A stretch of 8,394 nucleotides of DNA, taken from NCBI GenBank assembly GCA_964462865.1, contig CAYWZO010000069.1:1-8394 (forward strand), in the 5' to 3' direction. Below, piece by piece: positions 1 to 5,432 of this stretch. Positions within the stretch are counted from its first letter, which is position 1; every line of letters starts with the position of its first letter. The position numbers were made by a program, and so were the translations under genes. The stretch is from Fen-1077 sp964462865. Lineage in GTDB: Bacteria > Chloroflexota > Dehalococcoidia > Dehalococcoidales > RBG-16-60-22. The notes beneath the pieces were generated by a model. That model was not told the DNA's origin and searched no databases. It was given only the letters and a program-made list of their open reading frames with translations.

Positions 1-1155
1 CGGCAGCTGCGTGACCTCGTCCAGCAGGACATGCCCGACCGGTATATAGTAAGCTGCTCCCGGCTCGATGGCCAGGGATATACCCACGAGCTTGGACAGC
101 ATCGGGTTAACGCCCGTGGTCTCGGTATCGAAGGCGAAGGTTTTAACCCCGGATAATCTGCTGGTCAGTTCATCAAGGTCTTCGGTGGCGGCCACAATGC
201 GGTAGTCCGCTTTGGCTGGCCCGGCCTGGATATCAGTCCTTAGAGGCGCGCTCTCCGCCTCCGGCAGCCTGGGAATCAAGCTGAAAAATTCAAGGCCCCG
301 GAAAAAATCGACCACCTGCTGGCGGTCGTACCGGCCCACCCGGCACTGCTCCAGGTCGAGCGTGACGGGCGTCTCCGTTACGATGGTCGCCAGCTCCTTG
401 CTCCGGCGGGCGGTTGCCTCGTGCTGCGCTAACAGGTCGCGGAGGCGCGGCGGGTCAACCTCACCGATATGCTTATAGATATCCTCTACCGTGCCGAACT
501 GCTGGATGAGCTTGACCGCCGTCTTTTCGCCGACGCCGGGGACGCCCGGGATATTATCGGAAGGGTCGCCCATCAGGGCTTTAAGGTCGGCAATGCGCTC
601 CGGGCCGACGCCGTACTTCTCCTTAACCGCTGCCCCGTCGAAAAGCATGGTATCACTGAAACTCCTGCCGGGGCGGGGATAAAGCACCTTCACCGCGGGC
701 GAGACGAGCTGCATGGTATCGGCATCGCCGGTGACAATGACCGTGTCCACGTTCTGCCGGCTGGCCTGCTGGCTCAATGTCCCCAGGACGTCATCGGCTT
801 CGTATTTATCTATTTCAAAGATAGGAATATGAAAGGCTGCCACCAGCTGCTTGACCCTCTCGATCTGGCTTATCAGCTCATCGGGCGCGGGCGGGCGCTG
901 CGCTTTGTACTGGTCGAAAAGCTCGTGGCGGAAGGTCTTGCCTTTTTTGTCGAAAGCGATGGCGATATGCGTGGGTTTCAGGTCGTTCAGTACCTTCAGG
1001 AGCATCTGGGCGAAGCCGTAGACCGCGCTGACCACCTCCCCCGTTTTCGGGACGGTCAGTGGCTTTTCCTGCCGGTACCGGGTGGGGCCGAAGGCGTGGT
1101 AGGCGCGGTGCACGATAGCGTTGCCATCGAACAGGACCAGGAGCGGATTTCCCAT
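1..1155 (-). CDS. polA: DNA polymerase I, N-terminal part (runs off left edge)
   Basis: DNA polymerase I fills gaps and removes RNA primers and damaged strands during replication and repair. The frame is open from ATG at 1155 to base 1, giving the first 385 residues. Residues 1 to about 285 form the 5'-3' exonuclease (FEN-like) domain: LVLFDGN near residue 6, AFDKKGKTFRHE at 67-78, the acidic cluster EADD at 119-122, TGDAD with Asp144 and Asp146, and the helix-hairpin-helix stretch GDPSDNIPGVPGVGEKTA at 196-213. The 3'-5' exonuclease domain then begins, with FAFDTETTG at 340-348. Asp343 and Glu345 are the expected metal-binding pair, so proofreading may be active, although the remaining exonuclease motifs and the whole polymerase domain lie outside the window. 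No Shine-Dalgarno is visible before the ATG. The palindromic repeat and an extended -10 box separate it from the phosphatase gene upstream. Identification is very secure. Confidence 0.97.
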   Translation of the reverse strand, partial: MGNPLLVLFDGNAIVHRAYHAFGPTRYRQEKPLTVPKTGEVVSAVYGFAQMLLKVLNDLKPTHIAIAFDKKGKTFRHELFDQYKAQRPPAPDELISQIERVKQLVAAFHIPIFEIDKYEADDVLGTLSQQASRQNVDTVIVTGDADTMQLVSPAVKVLYPRPGRSFSDTMLFDGAAVKEKYGVGPERIADLKALMGDPSDNIPGVPGVGEKTAVKLIQQFGTVEDIYKHIGEVDPPRLRDLLAQHEATARRSKELATIVTETPVTLDLEQCRVGRYDRQQVVDFFRGLEFFSLIPRLPEAESAPLRTDIQAGPAKADYRIVAATEDLDELTSRLSGVKTFAFDTETTGVNPMLSKLVGISLAIEPGAAYYIPVGHVLLDEVTQLP

Positions 1156-1161
1156 GACCCA

Positions 1162-1170
1162 ATTATAACA
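1162..1170 (-). promoter_or_regulatory. Extended -10 promoter for polA, possibly leaderless
   Basis: Read on the minus strand, TGTTATAAT combines a perfect TATAAT (1167 to 1162) with the TGn extension. Only six bases (TGGGTC) separate the hexamer from the polA ATG. Initiation at the usual distance of about seven bases would fall on or next to the A of the ATG. No clear -35 hexamer is present at 16-18 bp (AGTATT at 17 bp), which is acceptable for an extended -10 promoter. The lack of a Shine-Dalgarno fits leaderless translation. The motif is seen directly; promoter activity is inferred. Confidence 0.55.
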
Positions 1171-1213
1171 GGGTAAGAGGATAAAATACTAAACTTTCGA
1201 CCCTGATCGATAT

Positions 1214-1300
1214 TGTCATTGCGAGCGAAGCGAAGCAATCCCCATGATGAACGTAACCCAATGATAGAGATTGCCACGGGCTTCCGCCCTCGCAATGACA
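1214..1300. repeat. Palindromic interspersed repeat (MITE/REP-like)
   Basis: An 87-bp element is bounded by a perfect 12-bp terminal inverted repeat: TGTCATTGCGAG at 1214-1225 and its complement CTCGCAATGACA at 1289-1300. A second internal pair, GCAATC (1235-1240) and GATTGC (1269-1274), extends the dyad. The left arm has the tandem GCGAAGCGAAGC. The right arm holds a small hairpin that reads GGGC-GGAA-GCCC on the minus strand, giving a GNRA-type tetraloop in RNA. The start GTCATTGCGAGCGAAGCGAAGC matches a repeat style I recall from intergenic regions of many bacterial genomes. There is no open reading frame and no obvious target-site duplication. It sits 9 bp past the phosphatase stop codon and 44 bp before the polA promoter box, so it may fold in a readthrough transcript or help end the upstream one. 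Confidence 0.8.
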
Positions 1301-1309
1301 TCTCAATAT

Positions 1310-1945
1310 TCAGAAATCGTTCCGATGATGGCCCTGCATGTTTTTTAAATATGAGGTATTATTATGCTCCGCTAATATAACACGGTTGCCATCATAGACA
1401 AAGCGGGTGATGGCGCCGGTGTCCATTTTAATGTTCCAGAAACGGGAGTTCTCCAGACCCAGCAACGCGCAGATGAGTACTTTAAGCACCACCCGGTGCG
1501 AGACCAGTGCCACTTTACCCTCCCCGCACCGCATCACGGCGTCCTGCAAGAAAGACATCGCCCGGTCCCGGACGCTGGCCAGGCTTTCTCCACCTGGCAT
1601 CCCTACCTGTTCCGGCGTGTCCAGCCAGTCCTGGTAGAGCTCCGGGTACTTTTCTTGAACCTCAACGAGCGTCAGCCCCTGCCACTCCCCGAAATCGAAA
1701 TCAATGAGGTTCTCTATGGTATTAACTTCGATATTTTGCGGGCGAGCGACGGCCCCGGCGGTCCTGACCGCCCTTTTCAGTGGGCTGGTATAAATAAAGT
1801 CAATTTCCTCGCTGCTTAAATACTCACCGAGCTGCTCCGCCTGCCGCAGCCCCGTCTCGTTCAGGTCGACGTCGGCCCGCCCGCGGAAGATATTTGATGC
1901 GTTCCACTCCGTCTCGCCGTGCCTTATCAGGATTATTTCCGTCAT
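1310..1945 (-). CDS. Histidine phosphatase / phosphoglycerate mutase-like protein
   Basis: This is a 211-residue cytosolic member of the histidine phosphatase superfamily (cofactor-independent-length phosphatases annotated as GpmB, PhoE or CobC types). The phosphohistidine motif is LIRHGETEWN at residues 6-15 with nucleophile His9. Arg58 in SPLKRA is the expected phosphate-binding arginine, and His150 in LVSHRVV is the second catalytic histidine. The acid-donor region LIDFDFGEWQG (80-90) appears to place Asp82 where most members carry Glu. Family members of this length hydrolyse phosphomonoesters or act on sugar phosphates; the sequence does not fix the substrate, so true phosphoglycerate mutase activity is not established. 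The ATG at 1945 lies six bases past the DUF4342 stop, so the two are almost surely cotranscribed; a GGAAGAG purine stretch inside the upstream gene may serve as ribosome site. The last 20 residues are polar with a HH pair and look variable. Confidence 0.9.
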   Translation of the reverse strand: MTEIILIRHGETEWNASNIFRGRADVDLNETGLRQAEQLGEYLSSEEIDFIYTSPLKRAVRTAGAVARPQNIEVNTIENLIDFDFGEWQGLTLVEVQEKYPELYQDWLDTPEQVGMPGGESLASVRDRAMSFLQDAVMRCGEGKVALVSHRVVLKVLICALLGLENSRFWNIKMDTGAITRFVYDGNRVILAEHNNTSYLKNMQGHHRNDF

Positions 1946-1951
1946 GGCAGG

Positions 1952-2203
1952 CTATTTCTCTTCCACCTTCTCCACCTCGATGGTGCACTCGGTCAATAGC
2001 GCGGCGGCCGCCCCGATGGCCGCCAGCACCGGCGCCGCCAGGATGCCCACCACCGCCACCGGTGCCCCGATGGAAAGGGGAATCTCGATGATTGTCCTGC
2101 CGTCGTGTATCAGGCGTACCCGCCGGATATTGCCTTCGTGGACAATTTGCTTGACCTTTTCCACTACCCTGTCACCGGAGACCGTGAACTTTTCACTCGC
2201 CAT
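1952..2203 (-). CDS. DUF4342 domain small protein
   Basis: This is an 83-residue protein that I recognise as the DUF4342 family, whose function is unknown. The N-terminal half is charged and predicted soluble (FTVSGDRVVEKVKQIVHEG, then NIRRVRLIHDGRTIIEIPLS). It is followed by a hydrophobic stretch rich in Ala, Val and Gly, roughly residues 46-70, and then the family's closing TECTIEVEK with its single cysteine. The hydrophobic part could be a membrane segment or a buried helix. I chose ATG at 2203: a strong GGGAGGT site lies four bases before it, while the GTG at 2209 overlaps that site. It is the first gene of a leftward unit with the phosphatase (6-bp gap) and shares a divergent promoter region with argF. 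No partner in the neighbourhood suggests a specific role. Confidence 0.8.
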   Translation of the reverse strand: MASEKFTVSGDRVVEKVKQIVHEGNIRRVRLIHDGRTIIEIPLSIGAPVAVVGILAAPVLAAIGAAAALLTECTIEVEKVEEK

Positions 2204-2207
2204 ACGC

Positions 2208-2214
2208 ACCTCCC
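2208..2214 (-). promoter_or_regulatory. Shine-Dalgarno site deciding the DUF4342 start
   Basis: GGGAGGT on the minus strand leaves GCGT before ATG at 2203. The alternative GTG at 2209 lies inside the site itself and cannot use it, so the ATG is preferred. Confidence 0.8.
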
Positions 2215-2223
2215 GATAACTGC

Positions 2224-2253
2224 ATCTTAGACGGGCGCGTTATCTAGTGTCAA
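2224..2253 (-). promoter_or_regulatory. Promoter for DUF4342-phosphatase unit
   Basis: A perfect -35 TTGACA (2253 to 2248 on the minus strand) stands 18 bp from TAAGAT (2229 to 2224), a four-of-six match to the -10 consensus. Predicted initiation near 2217 would leave a leader of about 14 bases carrying the strong Shine-Dalgarno. It points away from the argF promoter; the two -35 boxes are 11 bp apart. Confidence 0.65.
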
Positions 2254-2264
2254 GTTACCCCCTG

Positions 2265-2292
2265 TTGAATATTTTAATTTTCATGATATACT
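2265..2292 (+). promoter_or_regulatory. argF: Promoter for argF
   Basis: TTGAAT (2265-2270) and TATACT (2287-2292) are separated by 16 bp. The -10 is extended by TGA at 2284-2286. Transcription would begin near 2299, just before the AGGAGGT site, giving a leader of about 16 bases. I see no arginine-operator palindrome resembling an ARG box. Confidence 0.65.
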
Positions 2293-2302
2293 GGTGGCAT
2301 AC

Positions 2303-2309
2303 AGGAGGT
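2303..2309 (+). promoter_or_regulatory. argF: Shine-Dalgarno site deciding the argF start
   Basis: AGGAGGT is followed by five bases (CTGGC) and then TTG at 2315. An upstream in-frame GTG at 2294 would place this site inside the coding region and lies at or before the predicted transcription start. The TTG start also gives the normal N-terminus, MNSKDLLSISDLS. Confidence 0.85.
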
Positions 2310-2314
2310 CTGGC

Positions 2315-3256
2315 TTGAACAGCAAAGATCTGCTTTCCATCTCCGACCTTAGCGGAGAGGATATACGCCGGCTGATAGCCGCCGCTATAGATATGAAAGC
2401 CGGGGGCTGGAGTTCCAGGTTAAGCGAAAAGATCCTGGCCCTCCTCTTCGAAAAACCTTCGCTGCGGCACCGCGCCAGCTTCGAGGTCGCCATGCGCCAG
2501 CTCGGCGGGCAGTGCATCTACCTGTCGCCGGCGGAGGTCGGCCTCGGCCAGCGCGAGTCAACAGCCGATGTCGCCCGCGTGCTTAGCGGCTATGTCGATT
2601 GCATCGCCGCCCGCACCTTCTCCCACCAGACGCTGGAAGAACTGGCCAGGTATTCACGCGTGCCCGTGATTAACTCGCTTTCCGACCTGGAACACCCCTG
2701 CCAGGCCCTGGCCGATTTGCTGACCATCTATGAAAAGAAAGGGGAGCTGGAAGGCCTGACCCTGGCCTTCATCGGCGACGGCAATAATGTCGCCAACAGC
2801 CTGCTGCTGGCCGCCGCCCTGTGCGGGATGAACTTCAGGATGGCCTCACCCGCCGGCTATCAACTCAAGGAAAATACCCTCAACCTGGCCCGCGACTATG
2901 CAACGGAGAGCGGCGGCTCCGTATTTTGTACTCAAGACCCGCGTGAAGCCGTCGCCGGCGCCGATATCGTTTACACCGACGTCTGGACGAGCATGGGGCA
3001 GGAAAGCGAGGCCGAAAAACGCCGCCAGGCCTTCGCCGGCTACCAGGTCAATAAAGAACTGCTGGCCCTGGCCAGAGAATATGCAATATTTATGCACGAC
3101 CTGCCGGCCCACCGCGGCGGGGAAGTGACCGATGACGTGATGGACGGCCCGCGTTCCGTGGTCTTCGAGCAGTCGGAGAACAAGATGCACATGCTCAAGG
3201 CCCTGCTGGTGGATATCCTGGGCGGCCTGGAGATATCTATGTCTGATTACAGATAA
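2315..3256 (+). CDS. argF: Ornithine carbamoyltransferase
   Basis: This 313-residue cytosolic enzyme of arginine synthesis joins carbamoyl phosphate and L-ornithine to make citrulline; length is normal for a catalytic trimer subunit. The N-terminal carbamoyl-phosphate domain has the binding loop FEKPSLRHRASFE (residues 45-57) and LEHPCQALAD (125-134). The C-terminal ornithine domain has the Rossmann-like FIGDGNNVANS (152-162), the ornithine loop DVWTSMGQE (222-230), which supports ornithine over aspartate, and MHDLPAHRGGEV (260-271). Two catalytic positions differ from the common family pattern: the usual S-T/L-R-T-R loop reads SLRHR, and the usual HCLP reads HDLP with Asp262 in place of Cys. 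Either this is a lineage variant or activity is altered. The start is TTG, fixed by a strong Shine-Dalgarno. It stands alone on its own promoter, with no other arg gene nearby; der follows after 82 bp. Confidence 0.93.
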   Translation: MNSKDLLSISDLSGEDIRRLIAAAIDMKAGGWSSRLSEKILALLFEKPSLRHRASFEVAMRQLGGQCIYLSPAEVGLGQRESTADVARVLSGYVDCIAARTFSHQTLEELARYSRVPVINSLSDLEHPCQALADLLTIYEKKGELEGLTLAFIGDGNNVANSLLLAAALCGMNFRMASPAGYQLKENTLNLARDYATESGGSVFCTQDPREAVAGADIVYTDVWTSMGQESEAEKRRQAFAGYQVNKELLALAREYAIFMHDLPAHRGGEVTDDVMDGPRSVVFEQSENKMHMLKALLVDILGGLEISMSDYR

Positions 3257-3273
3257 TTTGCTACAAATCCTTC

Positions 3274-3279
3274 TATAAT
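3274..3279 (+). promoter_or_regulatory. Candidate -10 box for der-plsY-gpsA
   Basis: A perfect TATAAT lies 17 bp past the argF stop. No good -35 is visible at 16-18 bp (AGATAA or GATAAT), and it lacks the TG extension. Initiation near 3286 would give a leader of about 53 bases before der. The gap is AT-rich, in contrast to the flanking genes. Readthrough from argF is the alternative, as no terminator hairpin is seen. Confidence 0.4.
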
Positions 3280-3291
3280 ACATAACAATTC

Positions 3292-3342
3292 ATGAAAATC
3301 AGCACTAAATTAATCTTTTCACAGGGGAGTAAAGCGATTTGA
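3292..3342 (+). CDS. Possible 16-codon upstream reading frame before der
   Basis: ATG at 3292 opens a frame encoding MKISTKLIFSQGSKAI. Its TGA (3340-3342) overlaps the TTG start of der (3339-3341) in a TTGA arrangement. No Shine-Dalgarno precedes it, but the candidate TATAAT upstream would start transcription only about six bases before it. It could couple translation into der. It may equally be a chance frame in AT-rich leader DNA; I have no evidence of conservation. Confidence 0.2.
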   Translation: MKISTKLIFSQGSKAI

Positions 3343-4655
3343 CCAAGCCCGTCGTCGCCATCGTGGGCCGGCCCAATACCGGTAAGTCCACCATCCTCAA
3401 CCGGATAGTGGGCAAGCCGCAGGCCATCATCGAGGACCTGCCAGGGACCACGCGCGACCGCAACATGGCGGATGTCACCTGGCAAGGGGTCGACTTTACC
3501 ATCGTAGATACGGGAGGCCTGGACCTGCTGCCCGTCAGCTCGATAGCCCGAGGCGTCAAGGCGCAGGTGGAAACGGCTATCGGCGAGGCCAGGGTCATCC
3601 TCCTGCTTGTCGATGCCAGAGACGGGGTGACGCCGAGCGACCTGGAGATAGCCGACCGGCTGCGTAAAGTCGGCAAGCCCCTGATAGTAGTGGCTAACAA
3701 AGCCGATAATACCCGGCTCGAGACCGAAGCTCTGGAGTTTTACGAGCTCGGTCTGGGAGAACCCTTAGCCGTCAGCGCCCATCACGGCCGCGGTGTCGCC
3801 GAGATGCTGGACAGGATTATTGAATTACTGCCGCAGGCACTCCCCGACGCGATGGAGGCGCCGGAGGCCATCAAAGTCGCCATCGCCGGCCGGCCCAACG
3901 TCGGCAAGTCAATGCTGCTTAATGCCCTGGTGGGCGAAGAACGCGCCATCGTAGACGAGAGACCGGGCACCACGCGGGACGCCGTGGATACGCTACTTGA
4001 CTTTCAGGGGCAAAATGTGCTACTTATTGACACAGCCGGAATCAGGCGGCGGGGGCGGGTGCAGCGCGGGATAGAACGTTACAGCGTTGCCCGGACGCTG
4101 CGGGCCATCGACCGGGCGGACATCGTGCTGATGGTACTGGATGCCGCCGAGATAGCCACCGCCCAGGACACCCATATCGCCGGGTACATCCAGCAGGCCG
4201 CCAAAGGTATTGTTATCATCGTTAATAAATGGGACCTGGTAGAAAATAAAGATGTATCGGCATGGCACAAACTCATTAAAAACAGCTTTAAATTTGCTTC
4301 TTTTGCCCCGATATTATATACTTCGGCTAAATCAGGACAGGGAGTGGACAGGATAATGCCCGAAGTCTGCCACGTCTACCGGGAGAGGCTGAAAAGGATA
4401 CCCACCTCGGCGGTCAACAGCGTTATCCAGCAAGCGGTAGCCTCCCATGTCAGGCCCAAGGATAAGGGCAAGGAACTCAAGGTCTTTTACACCACCCAGG
4501 CAGATGTCAACCCTCCAACCTTCGTCTTTTTCACCAATGATACCAGACTGGTACACTTTTCTTACCGGCGTTTCCTGGAAAACAAGCTCCGTCAGGCTTA
4601 CCAGTTTACCGGCACGCCGTTACGCTTAATCTTTAAAACTAGGGGTGAACCATGA
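3339..4655 (+). CDS. der: Ribosome-assembly GTPase Der (EngA)
   Basis: Der is the tandem-GTPase factor needed for late 50S subunit assembly. The protein has 438 residues, the family's usual length. The first G domain shows GRPNTGKS (10-17), PGTTRD (35-40), DTGG (57-60), NKAD (120-123) and VSA (145-147). The second shows GRPNVGKS (184-191), PGTTRD (209-214), DTAG (231-234), NKWD (296-299) and TSA (328-330). The C-terminal KH-like domain covers about 350-438, ending GTPLRLIFKTRGEP with only a short basic tail. All nucleotide motifs are intact in both domains. The start is TTG, supported by GGGGAG at 3324-3329 and by the fit of MTKPVVAIVGRPN to the family. The stop overlaps the plsY start by ATGA, which implies translational coupling. 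The stretch from about 4207 to 4335, encoding NKWD and the following Lys/Asn-rich segment, is notably AT-rich. Confidence 0.97.
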   Translation: MTKPVVAIVGRPNTGKSTILNRIVGKPQAIIEDLPGTTRDRNMADVTWQGVDFTIVDTGGLDLLPVSSIARGVKAQVETAIGEARVILLLVDARDGVTPSDLEIADRLRKVGKPLIVVANKADNTRLETEALEFYELGLGEPLAVSAHHGRGVAEMLDRIIELLPQALPDAMEAPEAIKVAIAGRPNVGKSMLLNALVGEERAIVDERPGTTRDAVDTLLDFQGQNVLLIDTAGIRRRGRVQRGIERYSVARTLRAIDRADIVLMVLDAAEIATAQDTHIAGYIQQAAKGIVIIVNKWDLVENKDVSAWHKLIKNSFKFASFAPILYTSAKSGQGVDRIMPEVCHVYRERLKRIPTSAVNSVIQQAVASHVRPKDKGKELKVFYTTQADVNPPTFVFFTNDTRLVHFSYRRFLENKLRQAYQFTGTPLRLIFKTRGEP

Positions 4656-5320
4656 TAGCAGTGCTGTATATAGCTGCGGTTTTGGTTGGTTATCTCCTTG
4701 GTTCTATTCCTTTCGGACTATTAATCGGCAAGGCCTTCTCCGGGGAGGACGTCCGACAGATAGGGAGCGGGAAGATAGGCATGACCAACGTCATGCGGAC
4801 GGCAGGCAAGAAAGCGGCAGCCCTATCCCTCCTTCTGGACATGGCAAAATCGGCCTTTGCGGTACTTTGCGCCCATTTTATCTTCAGCAGCGCGTACGCA
4901 GAATCCATCGGCGCGACCTCCTGGAGAGAAAGCGCCATGGTGCTGGCAGCGCTGGCTGCGATATGCGGGCATGCCTGGTCGGTCTTCCTCAAGTTCAAGG
5001 GCGGGCGCGGGGTGGCTACTTTCATCGGCGGTCTACTGGTCATGTACTGGCAGGCGGCGGTCATCGGCGGCATTCTCACCCTTATCATCGGCTTCAGGAC
5101 CAAGTATATGTCCATGGGTTCCATCATCGGGGCGGTGACCGCTTTTATCATTTTAATGGCTTTCAGCATCCTGCGAATTGATTTTCTCGGGCCTTATCCC
5201 GCTTTCGTCTATGTACTCTATGCTATGACCGGCGCTATTTTCATCTACGTGATACACCGGGATAACATCATCCGACTTTTCAACGGCACCGAACGGAAAA
5301 TCGACGAGAACTCAAAATAA
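4652..5320 (+). CDS. plsY: Glycerol-3-phosphate acyltransferase PlsY
   Basis: PlsY is an integral membrane enzyme that transfers the acyl group from acyl-phosphate to sn-glycerol 3-phosphate, making lysophosphatidic acid, the first committed step of phospholipid synthesis. The 222-residue protein has several hydrophobic helices, roughly at 1-28, 56-80, 94-113, 120-148, 154-175 and 180-202. The three family motifs are present: GSIPFG (17-22) with GSGKIGMTN (38-46), then GHAWSVFLKFKGGRGVAT (106-123), then HRDNIIRLFNGTE (202-214). The first motif differs from the frequent GSGNxGATN at two positions (Lys41, Met44). The ATG overlaps the der stop (ATGA), with AGGGGTG a few bases before it. The gpsA gene that makes its substrate follows after 112 bp, a sensible metabolic pairing. 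Confidence 0.95.
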   Translation: MIAVLYIAAVLVGYLLGSIPFGLLIGKAFSGEDVRQIGSGKIGMTNVMRTAGKKAAALSLLLDMAKSAFAVLCAHFIFSSAYAESIGATSWRESAMVLAALAAICGHAWSVFLKFKGGRGVATFIGGLLVMYWQAAVIGGILTLIIGFRTKYMSMGSIIGAVTAFIILMAFSILRIDFLGPYPAFVYVLYAMTGAIFIYVIHRDNIIRLFNGTERKIDENSK

Positions 5321-5432
5321 TTAGGCCATTTTTGTCCACCAACGATAAACAAACAGCCCCGCCGGTTTAACGACCGATCTTCTCCCACGACCGGCACGGC
5401 GGTGAGTTAAAACCGCGTGAGTACGGCGTATC
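5321..5432 (+). other. plsY-gpsA spacer with competing inverted repeats
   Basis: This 112-bp gap has no gene. It holds overlapping dyads that cannot all form at once: GCCGGT (5361-5366) with ACCGGC (5390-5395), CCGCCG (5359-5364) with CGGCGG (5397-5402), CGGTTTAAC (5363-5371) with GTTAAAACCG (5406-5415, one-base bulge), and CGGT (5363-5366) with ACCG (5373-5376). ACGACCG is repeated at 5370 and 5387. No T-run follows, so a standard intrinsic terminator is unlikely. No clear promoter for gpsA is visible. Confidence 0.35.

Noticed and set aside
469..1176. Long rightward open frame of 235 codons opposite polA
   Set aside because: It is the antisense shadow of polA in GC-rich DNA; the leftward frame has all the exonuclease motifs and this one resembles no family.
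2204..2209. GTG at 2209 as the DUF4342 start
   Set aside because: The codon overlaps the Shine-Dalgarno itself; ATG at 2203 has proper spacing.
2294..2314. GTG at 2294 as argF start
   Set aside because: It would bury the AGGAGGT site inside the gene and falls at or before the predicted transcription start; TTG at 2315 fits better.
2846..3283. Leftward open frame of 145 codons opposite argF
   Set aside because: It mirrors the argF coding strand and shows no domain; ArgF motifs are continuous through the region.
4690..5169. Leftward open frame of 159 codons opposite plsY
   Set aside because: Met/Pro-rich antisense shadow of a membrane-protein gene; no recognisable domain.
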